Positions 20,559 to 29,906 are shown, counted from the stretch's first letter. The stretch is DNA of 64,000 nt from Buttiauxella selenatireducens (GCF_031432975.1 NZ_CP133838.1:806001-870000); one strand, 5' to 3'. A program made the numbers and translations. The notes: generated by a model not told the origin, from the letters alone.

Positions 20559-21857
20559 TTAGCTCGGTAATGACATTTCTATTTCATCATAAAATGTGAT
20601 GTTTTTTTTCCCCCGATTTTTAATGTAATACATGGCTACATCCGCTTTTTTAAGCAGGGTAGCGACATCCTTGCCATGTTCTGGGTAAATGGAAATTCCG
20701 ATGCTGGCAGAGATAAAGTCTACTGTCGTTGCAGAGAGTTCATAATGACCCGCAATCTTTGAGAGCAATTTTTGAGCGAGTTGGATAACAACGTCTTTAT
20801 CTTTTTGGCAAATGACGGTGATGAATTCGTCGCCGCCAATTCTGGCGACAAACCCTTCGTTGCTGACGCTTTCTTTGATGGTGTGAGAAATCTTCACCAG
20901 AAGCTCGTCCCCTACGGCATGCCCCCAAACGTCGTTCACGCGTTTAAACCCATCAAGATCGATAAACATGATAAATAATGGATCGGTCTGGTGAGTGAAA
21001 AGGGTATTCAGATGTTTTTGCAGATAGAGCCGATTGGGTAATTGTGTTAATGAATCATGCTGCGTCATTTGCTTTAGCAGTAAATTCTTTTTAATTAGCT
21101 CACGCTTGAGTAATTCATTACTTAAGTGTTCTTTAAAATTAACAAACCAAATGAAAATCGCCAGTAAAAAGACCAATGCGACAAGCCCGGTTAATGTCAT
21201 GGTAATGACACTTTCAATGTAATCATCCTGGCTTGAAGGCATTGCAGACGAGGGGATAGAGGCCATGTTTATTTGACATGATCCTAAAAAATGCATTATT
21301 GCGACACCCGAACTCAGGGTAAGAGTGGCACCAAGCCGATAGAAGTTGGCATAAATATCGTTCCTGCTCGTCATGACCAGCATCATATGGGTGAAACGCA
21401 ACATGATGAGCGATGTGATGAAAATAACGGCCAGTGACAGGATGATATCAGTTGTGCTGACACACATGTCGCCTGCATTGACGATGGCTGCCATTCCCAA
21501 ATAATGCATGGACGCAGCGCTTGCAGAAAAGAGTAAAGCTGGGAGGAGATAGTGTTGGCCGCGCAGTTTTTTGAATAAAAAACAAACAAAACCTAAAGAG
21601 CAACCCACAATCGCGATCAGTAATGAGGCCAGAGTTTTTTGAATGTTATAATTAATAGCATGACTATGATGATGTGCCTGTATCACCATATAGTGCAAAA
21701 GCCATATCCCACAGCCCATCGTCGGGCCGCTAAATAAAGGCCAACAATAATGTTTTTTACGCGAGCCCGCCTTACATAGCCAAAAAGAGACATAAAAAGC
21801 CATGCACGCGATAATTATGGCGAGTAAGACTAATGAAACATCATAATTAAATAACAT
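20559..21857 (-). CDS. MHYT-GGDEF diguanylate cyclase
   Basis: 432 residues. The N-terminus (about 5-240) is an integral membrane MHYT sensor with the triple motif LLHYMV, SMHYLGM and IMHFLG; MHYT domains are proposed to bind copper and sense diatomic gases. A GGDEF domain follows, with ARIGGDEF (GGDEF at 341-345) and a normal active-site context (FIDLDGFKRVND), so cyclase activity is likely. No RxxD inhibitory site is seen before the motif (SNEGFVA), so product inhibition may be weak. It lies upstream of the EAL gene on the same strand, 120 bp away. It may supply c-di-GMP to the neighbouring adhesin system. Confidence 0.9.
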   Translation of the reverse strand: MLFNYDVSLVLLAIIIACMAFYVSFWLCKAGSRKKHYCWPLFSGPTMGCGIWLLHYMVIQAHHHSHAINYNIQKTLASLLIAIVGCSLGFVCFLFKKLRGQHYLLPALLFSASAASMHYLGMAAIVNAGDMCVSTTDIILSLAVIFITSLIMLRFTHMMLVMTSRNDIYANFYRLGATLTLSSGVAIMHFLGSCQINMASIPSSAMPSSQDDYIESVITMTLTGLVALVFLLAIFIWFVNFKEHLSNELLKRELIKKNLLLKQMTQHDSLTQLPNRLYLQKHLNTLFTHQTDPLFIMFIDLDGFKRVNDVWGHAVGDELLVKISHTIKESVSNEGFVARIGGDEFITVICQKDKDVVIQLAQKLLSKIAGHYELSATTVDFISASIGISIYPEHGKDVATLLKKADVAMYYIKNRGKKNITFYDEIEMSLPS

Positions 21858-21966
21858 ATTTAACTTTAAATTTACGCTTGAGAGGCATGCTTGTTTTTCT
21901 AATCAGAAATAGCCGAGTGAATAATAACGATGTGTTTATTATCTTCAAGGAGTTTTTATTCTTTTA

Positions 21967-22003
21967 GAAAAATAATAGACAACCAAACCAATGGTTGTCT
22001 ATT
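21967..22003 (-). terminator. Intrinsic terminator after the FidL-like gene
   Basis: A perfect 12-bp stem (21974-21985 with 21992-22003) has an AACCAA loop. On the minus strand it is followed by TTATTTTTC. It lies about 60 bp beyond the stop at 22067. Confidence 0.75.
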
Positions 22004-22066
22004 AATGGACAATAACTCTCGTGGTGCTTCTGTTTATTACTGCTGAGTGTGCATGTTGAGTACATT

Positions 22067-22585
22067 TTACTCGTCGTCAGGAAGCATAAACTTCTGACAG
22101 TACAAGTAAGGGATCCCTTCTCGGGTGATGAGATCTGCATCTTTGTTCAGCGCAAAAATATCGATGTCCGTTACGCCAGCACTTTTAAGATAAAAGTCGG
22201 GCAGGAATTGCTGAAGTATCCCTGATGGAGTTGTTTCGCGGTTCGAGATGATAATCTGGCGAGATACCCAAACTGGGCTGAGTCCGTAATCAGCATGGGT
22301 AAAGAGAATAGTACGCTGAACGGTGTACTCTTCCTGAGCACTGACATTAATGATGCCGTTAATGTGAGCAATACCTTTGCCGTCGCCAGATTTAAAATCA
22401 ATGATCCCTCGAAAGGACGCCTTGTCTCTGACTATTTGTAAATTCGCACGGCAGGCAAGATTGTGTCGTGCGTCATTGGAAGGCTGATGAAGATACAGCG
22501 CCAGGCTGGAAAGAATAGCGACGCAGACTAAAAAAATGACGCGTGTCTGGGTTCGAATTGAGGCAATCGCTGTGAATATCTTCAT
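22067..22585 (-). CDS. FidL-like membrane protein
   Basis: 172 residues with one N-terminal membrane helix (about 15-35) and a periplasmic domain with two Cys (CRANLQI and LYCQKF). It overlaps the upstream CadC/MarT-like regulator gene by 4 nt (ATGA), so the two are translationally coupled. The arrangement of a winged-helix membrane regulator followed by a small single-pass membrane protein is that of marT-fidL in Salmonella SPI-3. It may modulate the periplasmic sensing domain of the regulator (inference). The family assignment rests on architecture and context more than on motifs. Confidence 0.65.
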   Translation of the reverse strand: MKIFTAIASIRTQTRVIFLVCVAILSSLALYLHQPSNDARHNLACRANLQIVRDKASFRGIIDFKSGDGKGIAHINGIINVSAQEEYTVQRTILFTHADYGLSPVWVSRQIIISNRETTPSGILQQFLPDFYLKSAGVTDIDIFALNKDADLITREGIPYLYCQKFMLPDDE

Positions 22586-23367
22586 TGACTATCGTACCGA
22601 GGATAATAGACGGTTTGACAAGAGTTACCTTGTGATAACTCCATACTGGTGGTACAGAGAATGACAGAAATATTTTTTGTTTCAGTGTACGCCGTTATAT
22701 AGAGATAGTTATCGTCCTTGCACAATTCAGGATGTTCTTTGATGAACGCCTCATGACGTAGATGATTACTGGTATCACCATTGAAAAAGTAGTGACATTG
22801 ACCATCATATTTTTTCGGGGAAACATAACCTGAAAAATATTGCTCGCTATATACACGGGGATAGAGGACGACACCCATTATTAACACGGTGGCGATAATC
22901 ATCAGCCATTCTGTCAGGTTTAAAAAAGAGCGCTTTTTATTTATGGTTTTATAAGGCGTCGATTCCCGTGTTATTTCTACGGGTAATGCTTCAGGCTGCA
23001 TCTCAGGTACAGGATCGTGCTGCACCTCCACGCTTATTTCTTGCTGGATGATAAGTCCCTTGCGTGGAACCGTCGTGATGATTTGTTTCTCCAGATTCAT
23101 TTGTACAAAGGACTTTCGTAAAGAAAGAATACTTTGATAAAACGCGTTAAAACTTACCTGCCGATGGCTCTCACCCCATGCAAAAGCGAGCAATTCATTC
23201 TGCGTGACAATGGCACCATGGTTTCTGAGTAGCAATAATAAGCACAAAGACGCTGTGGGTTTGAGTTTTATCTGCTCATGGCTATCCGTATGCACCAGAC
23301 TCTGCTTTGAAGGGATAAATAATATTTTATTTTCAATGATATAAAACAGATTGTCTGCTTCGGACAT
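22582..23367 (-). CDS. CadC/MarT-like membrane-bound winged-helix regulator
   Basis: 261 residues. An OmpR/PhoB-type winged helix (about 10-105, with NELLAFAWGE and ITTVPRKGL) is followed by a Pro/Glu-rich linker, one membrane helix (about 150-172) and a short periplasmic domain with three Cys (GQCHYFF, ELCKDD and ILCTTS, plus NSCQTV). This is the ToxR/CadC layout: a DNA-binding domain tethered to the membrane and controlled from the periplasm. It is coupled to the FidL-like gene and divergent from the CRP-fold regulator across 529 bp. Regulation of the nearby type I secretion or adhesin genes is plausible but not shown. Confidence 0.82.
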   Translation of the reverse strand: MSEADNLFYIIENKILFIPSKQSLVHTDSHEQIKLKPTASLCLLLLLRNHGAIVTQNELLAFAWGESHRQVSFNAFYQSILSLRKSFVQMNLEKQIITTVPRKGLIIQQEISVEVQHDPVPEMQPEALPVEITRESTPYKTINKKRSFLNLTEWLMIIATVLIMGVVLYPRVYSEQYFSGYVSPKKYDGQCHYFFNGDTSNHLRHEAFIKEHPELCKDDNYLYITAYTETKNISVILCTTSMELSQGNSCQTVYYPRYDSQ

Positions 23368-23896
23368 GTTGCCAGTACTCTCGTTAGCTCAGGCAGGTCT
23401 TTGACACATGCCATGGTAAGCATTTGGGGCAGGGAATGACGGTGTGTCTTTGTTAGCCTGTCCCGTCTTGCGCTTTATTTTAGCTTTTCACAATACTTCT
23501 AACAAATGATAAACACACTATAAACAATAAAAATTAACTAAAATCAAAGTCATACATATTTTTGCAGTTTCTTTTTTTATGACAAAGAGAAAGATCCCGG
23601 TGCAAAGATAAAAAACATTACCTTAGTCCAGCAGATAAATATACTCAGTGGCAAAGATGTGAGCGAGACGGTCGCGCCTTAGTTACCAGAGTAATTATTT
23701 ACTCTGGAAATCAATAAATATATTGTGTGATCAATTATCTGGCCATTTTATTTAATGTGTTTTACTTTTCAAGCTGTTTTTAATACCTTTATTTTATTGA
23801 AGCGATGTCCTGAAAACGTTAAAGATGACATGCCGTAACGTGGGCTTATTAAGTACACGTTTCTCCATATATCCACAATCTAAGTAAGAGAAATTG
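23368..23896. other. Divergent intergenic region with isolated palindrome
   Basis: 529 bp of AT-rich sequence between divergent regulator genes. It must hold both promoters. The only clear structure is a perfect 9-bp palindrome with a TTAT loop at 23686-23707 (CCAGAGTAA/TTACTCTGG), with no U-run after it. No open frame is convincing. Confidence 0.55.
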
Positions 23897-24502
23897 ATGT
23901 CCAGCCTGAACGTAGATGAATCTGTAATGCTCATTGGCGATGAAATAAAAAAATCAGAAAATGCGTATTTTTCGTTGCGAAAAAAACGTCAACGCATTGA
24001 GCTGAGAAAGGATGGCAATTTATTTTTCCTGGAGAAAGGAACCGTCTCCGTCTACAGAGTCGAAAATGACCTGGTAACGATAAGTCTCACCGCTCCGGCA
24101 ATATTAGGATTGGTGCAAATGCGCAGTGAAGTGGCATCGCATTACTTACGATGTGATTCGGACTGTGAAATGTGGGTGATGAGCACCGCGAATGCCAATG
24201 AATTGCTGACAAAGAAAAACTTGTGGATGCATGCGTTTGATATTTTAACCAGCCATCTTCAGCGCTACTTCCAACGTGAAAATATGCGTTCCCACAAAAC
24301 TATCCGCGAAATTGTGACGGAGCATGTGAAGCATATATGGTCTCTTGATCCAGAAGTTCGCGATAAAACGTCGGTTTATACTTTTATCCTGAGCCGAAAT
24401 CATATCTCGCGGAGTGCTATCCATAAGGTGCTACAAGAATTAGTTAATGAAGAAAAGTTAACGCTAAAACGTGGCAAGTTAGCTTCTTTTCATTGTCAGT
24501 AA
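23897..24502 (+). CDS. CRP-fold winged-helix regulator (IprA-like)
   Basis: 201 residues from the ATG at 23897 with AAGAG upstream; a TTG lies directly before it. An N-terminal cyclic-nucleotide-fold-like beta domain (about 25-110) is followed by a dimer helix and a C-terminal winged helix (about 140-200) with FILSRNHISRSAIHKVLQEL. No cAMP-binding signature is visible. The layout resembles the small CRP-like regulators of enterobacteria such as IprA. A terminator follows. Its place beside the type I secretion operon suggests a role in adhesin expression, but that is inference. Confidence 0.75.
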   Translation: MSSLNVDESVMLIGDEIKKSENAYFSLRKKRQRIELRKDGNLFFLEKGTVSVYRVENDLVTISLTAPAILGLVQMRSEVASHYLRCDSDCEMWVMSTANANELLTKKNLWMHAFDILTSHLQRYFQRENMRSHKTIREIVTEHVKHIWSLDPEVRDKTSVYTFILSRNHISRSAIHKVLQELVNEEKLTLKRGKLASFHCQ

Positions 24503-24521
24503 GATTTCTGCCAGTTTGTCG

Positions 24522-24548
24522 GGTGGATAAGCGATAGCGCCATCCACC
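24522..24548. repeat. REP-like palindromic unit
   Basis: GGTGGAT (24522-24528) and ATCCACC (24542-24548) form an imperfect hairpin around a GC-rich centre, placed directly after a stop codon. Form and position resemble enterobacterial REP/PU elements, which stabilise 3' ends. Confidence 0.5.
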
Positions 24549-24578
24549 ATTAACGACGTACCGAAAGAAAAAAGATTC

Positions 24579-24609
24579 AGCCGCAACGTTATCCGTTGCG
24601 GCTTTTTTT
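24579..24609 (+). terminator. Intrinsic terminator between convergent genes
   Basis: A perfect 10-bp GC-rich stem (24579-24588 with 24594-24603) has a TTATC loop and seven T residues. It ends the CRP-fold regulator transcript. The hairpin also lies just past the stop of the convergent HlyD-type gene and could serve it too. Confidence 0.88.
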
Positions 24610-25981
24610 ATCTTTCACGCAGAGCTTCCGCTTTGGCTCGAATAATCGGCTTCAGCAGATAACTCAGAATCGATTTCCTGCCCGTTAAAATATCAACCGA
24701 TGCGACCATCCCCGGAATAATCAGCATTGGGTGTTCTTCGCTGCCCAAATAGTTTTTATCGGTTCTCAGACGGGCAATGTAATAACTATGTCCTTCTTTA
24801 TCCGTCACGGTATCAGGGCTAATCTGCACCAACTCACCATTCAGGCCGCCATACGTGGTGTAATCGTAAGCGGTAAATTTCACCACGGCATGCTGACCAG
24901 GGTGCAGGAATGCGATATCGCGTGGCTGAATTTTCACTTCAATCAGCAGTTTGTCATCAAGCGGAACAATCTCAACTAAGTCGCTGCCAGGCTGGATAAC
25001 GCCGCCAATCGTATTCACCATCACTTGTTGGACGATACCGCGGACCGGTGACACCACCATCGTTCTGTTCACCCGATCTTCCAGTGCTTTGCCCGTCGCT
25101 TCGGCCTTGCTCAGATTGGTGCGCGCTTCATTAAGCTGTGACAACGCATCGCTCTGGAAGCGGTTACGGCTTTCCCCAATCTTATTCTCAATCTCTTTGG
25201 CTTCGGACGCGGATTTCGGGAGGGATAAGGTGATGGAATCCAATTGACCTTTGGTTTCCACTTCCGTGCGGCGCAAACGCAGGATCTCGACTTTAGAAAT
25301 TGCACCAGACGCCAGCAGCGGCTCTGACATTTTGATTTCTTGTTGCAACAAACTCAGGCTGTGCCTGAATTGATCCTGCTTGGATTTAAAATCAAGCAGC
25401 TCCTGTTTCTTCTGCACTAACTGCTCTTGCAGACCCTCGATTTCATTCTGGAACTGGCTGCGACGACTATTGAACAAATCAGTTTCGCCTCGTACTACAT
25501 CAGGTGCCTGTTTCACGATGTCGTCAGAAATAATGAAATCTTTGCCTTCCGCTTCGGCTGTCAGGCGGTCAATTTTGGCCTGTAAACCGAGTTTGTCCGC
25601 TTCAGTCTCACCGACGTTTGAGGCAAAACGCGTATCATCAAGGTGCAGCAACGGCGCGCCAGCATTGACTATTTGCCCTTCATGAACAAACAGTTGCGTG
25701 ACAATACCGCCTTCAAGGTTTTGTATTTTTTGCAGGCGTGAAGAAGGAATCGCCTTGCCTTCGCCGCGCGTCACCTCATCAAGCTGCGCAAATCCGGCCC
25801 ACACAAAGGCCAGCACGACTAAAACCAAAATCGTCCACAGCGTCAGGCGAATAACACGCGGTGAATCATCAATAAGTGCATGACTGACTTCATTAATGTT
25901 TTCGGCCTGATTCTCATCGCGCCCTTTAAAGTAGGGGCCGAGGTGCTGGCGCAAACGGGTAAATAAATCAGCGAGACGCAT
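24608..25981 (-). CDS. lapC: Type I secretion adaptor, HlyD family (LapC-like)
   Basis: 457 residues. A short cytoplasmic N-terminus and one membrane helix (about 45-65) are followed by a biotinyl-lipoyl-like half-motif (QNLEGGIVTQLFVHEGQIV), a long alpha-helical hairpin (about 125-290), a second lipoyl half (VSPVRGIVQQVMVNTIGGVIQPG) and a beta-barrel end. This periplasmic adaptor links the inner-membrane ABC exporter to the outer-membrane channel. Its start overlaps the end of the ABC transporter gene by 14 nt. The order outer-membrane factor, ABC protein, adaptor matches bap/lap export operons. The nearby giant adhesin is the obvious substrate. Confidence 0.93.
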   Translation of the reverse strand: MRLADLFTRLRQHLGPYFKGRDENQAENINEVSHALIDDSPRVIRLTLWTILVLVVLAFVWAGFAQLDEVTRGEGKAIPSSRLQKIQNLEGGIVTQLFVHEGQIVNAGAPLLHLDDTRFASNVGETEADKLGLQAKIDRLTAEAEGKDFIISDDIVKQAPDVVRGETDLFNSRRSQFQNEIEGLQEQLVQKKQELLDFKSKQDQFRHSLSLLQQEIKMSEPLLASGAISKVEILRLRRTEVETKGQLDSITLSLPKSASEAKEIENKIGESRNRFQSDALSQLNEARTNLSKAEATGKALEDRVNRTMVVSPVRGIVQQVMVNTIGGVIQPGSDLVEIVPLDDKLLIEVKIQPRDIAFLHPGQHAVVKFTAYDYTTYGGLNGELVQISPDTVTDKEGHSYYIARLRTDKNYLGSEEHPMLIIPGMVASVDILTGRKSILSYLLKPIIRAKAEALRER

Positions 25982-28139
25982 TGATTTGCCCCTTCTTCAG
26001 CGCATCCATAACGATGGCTTTCGGGCCATCAGCGATAATGCGCCCTTTATCAACAATAATCAGGCGATCAACCAAAGACAGCATCGACGCTTTGTGAGTC
26101 ACCAGTAATAAGGTTTTATCGGCGACGAATGGCACCAGCGCCTGTTTGATTCTGTCTTCACTGGTGTTGTCCATGGCACTGGTGGGTTCATCAAGTAACA
26201 AAACCGGTGGCTCCAGCAACAATGCGCGCGCCAGTGCCACGGCCTGGCGTTGGCCGCCAGACAGTTGCATTCCACGTTCACCGACTTGCAGGTTGTAACC
26301 GTCAGGATGAAGACGAGCGAACTCGCTGACTCCCGCGAGTTCTGCGGCCCGCAACATCGTTTCGTCATCAACATAACGCGCACCCGAAATCAGGTTATCG
26401 CGCAGCGTCCCGTTAAATAGCTGAATGTCCTGTGGCACGTAGCCAATGCTATGGCGCAGATCGTTCACGTCCAACTGACGCGCATCGACATCGTCGATCA
26501 AAATGTTACCGGCGGTCGGCTGGTAAAGATTGATAATGAGCTTGCTGATGGAGCTTTTTCCCGACCCGCTGCGGCCGATGATCCCGACACGTTCGCCGGG
26601 TTTTATCGTCAGATTTATCTTTTGCAGCGAAGGATTTTTCTGCTCGGGATAACTGAAATCGACATCTTTGAATTCGATGCTGCCCCGGAAGTTTTCGCGT
26701 TTCAGAGGGTGTTCATGCTCGCGTCGTTCCTGCGGCATCGACATCATTTTCTCTGTGCTGTTGATGGTCAGTCGCGCTTGTTGGTAACGGGCGATTAACC
26801 CCGTGAGTTGCCCCATGGGCATCAGCGCACGGCTATTAAGCATGTAACAAGCAATCAGGCCGCCCATACTCAACTTGCCGCCAATAATCATGTATACGCC
26901 AACGATAATCATGATGACGCCAGACATTTGCTGGAACCAACCGGTCAGGTTGCTGGCAAAACTGGATAACGTTTTTACGCGTAACTCCAGGCGGCTCAGG
27001 CTACCCAGCGTCTGTTCCCACTGATACTGACGTTCGCTCTGGGCATTGTTCACTTTAATGGCATCGAGGCCGCTGAGGGTTTCAATCAGCAGCGCCTGGC
27101 GCTCGCTTGCCAGGCTCATTGTTTTGGCGACGGCGGCATTGACCGGTTTTTGCAACGCCCAGCTAATCAGCAAGGCGATGGGGAAGGTGAGCAAGGGGAT
27201 CCAGGCAAGCGTGCCGCCGATAATGCCGATAACCAACAGCAGCACCAGCGTAAACGGTAAATCGATAAGCGTGGTCAGCGTGAGGGAGGAGAGGAAATCG
27301 CGCAACGACTGAAATTCGTGAATATTCTGTGCAAAGCTGCCCACACGCGCAGGGCGCGCTTTCATCTCCATGCCGGTGATACGCTCAAAAAGCGTGGCGG
27401 AAATAATCAGGTCACTCTTTTTCCCGGCAATATCGAGACAGACACCGCGTAACATTTTTAATATCAAATCAAAAATGAACGCGAGGCAAATACCCACCGC
27501 CAACACCCACAGCGTGACTGTTGCATGATTGGGCACAACCCGGTCATACACGTTCATGGTGAACAGCGGTGTACCCAGCGCGATAAGGTTGATCAGTAAG
27601 CTCGCCAGCACCGCATCCATATACAGATAGCGCGACAGCATAAGCGTGTCTTTGAACCACGATTTTGTGCGCGGCAGGAACGATTCAGATTGCAGATCAA
27701 ACTCATGGCGCGGGTGAGCGAAAATAACCTGCCCCGCATAGCTTTGCTCAAGTGTTTTTGCGTCAATGCAGATTTCGCCGCCTTCGCTTTCGCTGGGCAT
27801 CACGCGTGCTGAACCGTCTGCGTTCCAGCCCAACAACACGGCCGCACCGCCGTCACGTAGCAGGAGAATGGCCGGGAGCGACATCGCGGGAATTTTATCC
27901 AGCGCACGTTTAATGACGCGGGCTTTTAACCCCGCTCTGGCGGCCGCGCGCGGTAAAATAGCCAGCGTCAGGCGGTCGTTTTCCAGCGGTAAGCCACTGC
28001 TTAATGTTGAGCGGCTGGCTGATTTACCCTGCAATGAGCAAAGGACCAGCAAACAATCGAGCAGCGGATCGTCATTGCGGCTACGCGGGTCATGATAATG
28101 CGACTCCTCAATCGGAGGAGCCTCAGTTAGTGTATTCAT
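25968..28139 (-). CDS. lapB: Type I secretion ABC exporter with C39-like domain (LapB-like)
   Basis: 723 residues. An N-terminal C39-peptidase-like domain (about 20-150) lacks the normal catalytic Cys-Gly context, as in HlyB- and LapB-type exporters that do not cleave their substrate. The transmembrane domain (about 165-450) precedes an ATPase domain with Walker A GRSGSGKS (522-529), signature LSGGQRQ (626-632) and Walker B VLLLDEP (646-652). It exports large unfolded adhesins with a C-terminal signal. The gene begins 24 nt after the outer-membrane factor gene and overlaps the adaptor gene. Confidence 0.94.
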   Translation of the reverse strand: MNTLTEAPPIEESHYHDPRSRNDDPLLDCLLVLCSLQGKSASRSTLSSGLPLENDRLTLAILPRAAARAGLKARVIKRALDKIPAMSLPAILLLRDGGAAVLLGWNADGSARVMPSESEGGEICIDAKTLEQSYAGQVIFAHPRHEFDLQSESFLPRTKSWFKDTLMLSRYLYMDAVLASLLINLIALGTPLFTMNVYDRVVPNHATVTLWVLAVGICLAFIFDLILKMLRGVCLDIAGKKSDLIISATLFERITGMEMKARPARVGSFAQNIHEFQSLRDFLSSLTLTTLIDLPFTLVLLLVIGIIGGTLAWIPLLTFPIALLISWALQKPVNAAVAKTMSLASERQALLIETLSGLDAIKVNNAQSERQYQWEQTLGSLSRLELRVKTLSSFASNLTGWFQQMSGVIMIIVGVYMIIGGKLSMGGLIACYMLNSRALMPMGQLTGLIARYQQARLTINSTEKMMSMPQERREHEHPLKRENFRGSIEFKDVDFSYPEQKNPSLQKINLTIKPGERVGIIGRSGSGKSSISKLIINLYQPTAGNILIDDVDARQLDVNDLRHSIGYVPQDIQLFNGTLRDNLISGARYVDDETMLRAAELAGVSEFARLHPDGYNLQVGERGMQLSGGQRQAVALARALLLEPPVLLLDEPTSAMDNTSEDRIKQALVPFVADKTLLLVTHKASMLSLVDRLIIVDKGRIIADGPKAIVMDALKKGQINASR

Positions 28140-28163
28140 TTTATATTCTGCGTTTTAGAAATA

Positions 28164-29507
28164 CTATTTGAGTTCGGGTAATGCATTATTATTCGCGGTG
28201 TCTATTGGCTGGCCCGCAGGCGTAGGGCTAATGTTTAATACCTTTAGTAATTCACCCGTACGCGCAAAAATTCGATAGCCGGAAGATATTTCCAAATAAC
28301 GTAATTCAACCAGGCGACGCTTAGATGAGAACACTTCGTTTTCGCTGTCTAATAAATCCAACAGAGTACGTTCACCCAGGCTGAATTGATCCTGATAAGC
28401 CGTGCGGACTTTTACTGTGCGATCGGCATATTCTGCTGCCGCGGGTAATTGGTCTTTTGCACTTTTTAATGCAGACCATGCCAGCCCCATTTCCTGGTTC
28501 ATTTGGCGCAGGGTATTATTTCTCACGTCTTGCGCTTGTTTTTCCAGATAAGCACGGGAATCCATTGCGGCTTTATCGCTACCGCCCTGATACAGGTTGT
28601 AATGCAGTTTCACCATCGCTTGCCACTCTTCTGCATGGGCGCGCGTCGTATCCGTGTCGTTACTGATACTGTGGGAAAGCGAAACATCAACACGCGGATA
28701 AAACGTGGATTTCGATGCTTCGTATTGCTGATGCGCCGCTTCAATATCGGAATTAGCAGACTTCAGCAGTGGGTTATTGGATTCCATTATCCGCTTCGCA
28801 TCTTCCAGCGATTTCGGCAGCTTGCCATCAATTTTTTCAGGCAGGCTCAGGTTTTCAGGGGCTTCCCCCGTCACACTGGCAAACGTAGTATGGGCATCTT
28901 CAAGGTTAGTTTGTTCGGTCAGCAAGTTATTGCGAGCCTGCGCTAGCCGGGCTTCCGCCTGCATCAAATCACCAGAACGCCCAACACCCTGATCGGTACG
29001 CAAACGAATCTGGTCGTAGATGCGCTCATGGTTTGCCAAATCATCCTGCGCCAGGCGCACATATTCCTCGCGTTGCAGCACGTCGAGATAGGCCTGAACC
29101 ACGTTTAATGCGGTGGTTTCGCTAACGTTCAACACGGTAAATGCGCGGGAATCAACGGTTGCTTTCTGGCGACCCACTTCGCTGGTCGTTGCGAAGCCAT
29201 CGAAGACGTTCTGATCGAGACTCACCGTGGCATCGTTCGGGGAAAGATTCATCCCATTATTATTGCCGCCAGCACGCGTCGTCGCGTCATTCAGGTTTTT
29301 TTGCCCCGCTTCAGCATTTAAATTCAAAGAAGGGAGATACCCTCCACGTGCGGCACGTAAATCTTGTTCCGCCGAGTAGCGACTATTTACTGAGGCATTA
29401 ACTTCAGGGTGGCTGGAAAGGGCATGTTCTACGGTATTTTGTAAACTTTCTGCGTTAACAGATTGTATTGATAAAACACCAAAAATAAACAAAAGAAACT
29501 TCTGCAT
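28164..29507 (-). CDS. lapE: TolC-like outer-membrane factor of type I secretion (LapE-like)
   Basis: 447 residues from the ATG at 29507, which gives a clear signal peptide (MQKFLLFIFGVLSIQSVNAE); longer in-frame starts place 61 residues before it. Two TolC-type outer-membrane efflux repeats follow, with the typical ARGGYLPSLNLNAEAG segment and GERTLLDLLDSENEVF in the second repeat. It forms the outer-membrane duct of the exporter. It is the first gene of the three-gene secretion operon and divergent from the giant adhesin gene. Confidence 0.93.
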   Translation of the reverse strand: MQKFLLFIFGVLSIQSVNAESLQNTVEHALSSHPEVNASVNSRYSAEQDLRAARGGYLPSLNLNAEAGQKNLNDATTRAGGNNNGMNLSPNDATVSLDQNVFDGFATTSEVGRQKATVDSRAFTVLNVSETTALNVVQAYLDVLQREEYVRLAQDDLANHERIYDQIRLRTDQGVGRSGDLMQAEARLAQARNNLLTEQTNLEDAHTTFASVTGEAPENLSLPEKIDGKLPKSLEDAKRIMESNNPLLKSANSDIEAAHQQYEASKSTFYPRVDVSLSHSISNDTDTTRAHAEEWQAMVKLHYNLYQGGSDKAAMDSRAYLEKQAQDVRNNTLRQMNQEMGLAWSALKSAKDQLPAAAEYADRTVKVRTAYQDQFSLGERTLLDLLDSENEVFSSKRRLVELRYLEISSGYRIFARTGELLKVLNISPTPAGQPIDTANNNALPELK

Positions 29508-29906
29508 GTAATGAAGCCTTATTATGCGCGTTAATGATATCCCTATACCACGCCTTATATCCCTTTGTGCTTTAACACGAAACATCATACTAATTAACAA
29601 GTGCAGAGGTGTTTGTCTGATTGCATTAAATGGACTTTCATTCGAAATGGAATTTAATGTTTTGTAATGTGATGTTTCACTTTGCGTCATTTTTGATTAT
29701 ATTTAATAACCAGTCAAGCTCGCGATTTTAGAATTATAATAACTGTGTTTTTTTCTACATTTATTAATTAGCGATAAATAAGGAATGTCCATTAATGGGC
29801 ATTTTTATTATTTCGTTGTATTCGGTGAATGAAAAAACAATGTTATTAATTATTTAAATTATCGCGGCATTCATAAAAATAACGAAGATATTCAAGAGAG
29901 GGTACG
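29508..29906. other. Divergent regulatory region of secretion operon and adhesin
   Basis: About 400 bp, strongly AT-rich in the adhesin-proximal half, which is typical of H-NS-bound DNA. It must hold promoters for both directions. The one clear structure is the plus-strand hairpin with U-run at 29784-29806. I could not assign specific promoter hexamers with confidence. Confidence 0.5.
29784..29806 (+). terminator. Leader terminator/attenuator candidate upstream of the adhesin
   Basis: An 8-bp stem (29784-29791 with 29796-29803, one G-U pair) and TTAA loop are followed by a T-run on the plus strand only. It lies about 100 bp before the adhesin start, with no upstream plus-strand gene to terminate. 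Conditional read-through into the adhesin gene is possible. Confidence 0.45.

Noticed and set aside
25968-28139. Bacteriocin-type processing exporter with active C39 peptidase
   Set aside because: The N-terminal domain lacks the catalytic Cys-Gly context, and the linked substrate is a giant adhesin with a C-terminal signal.
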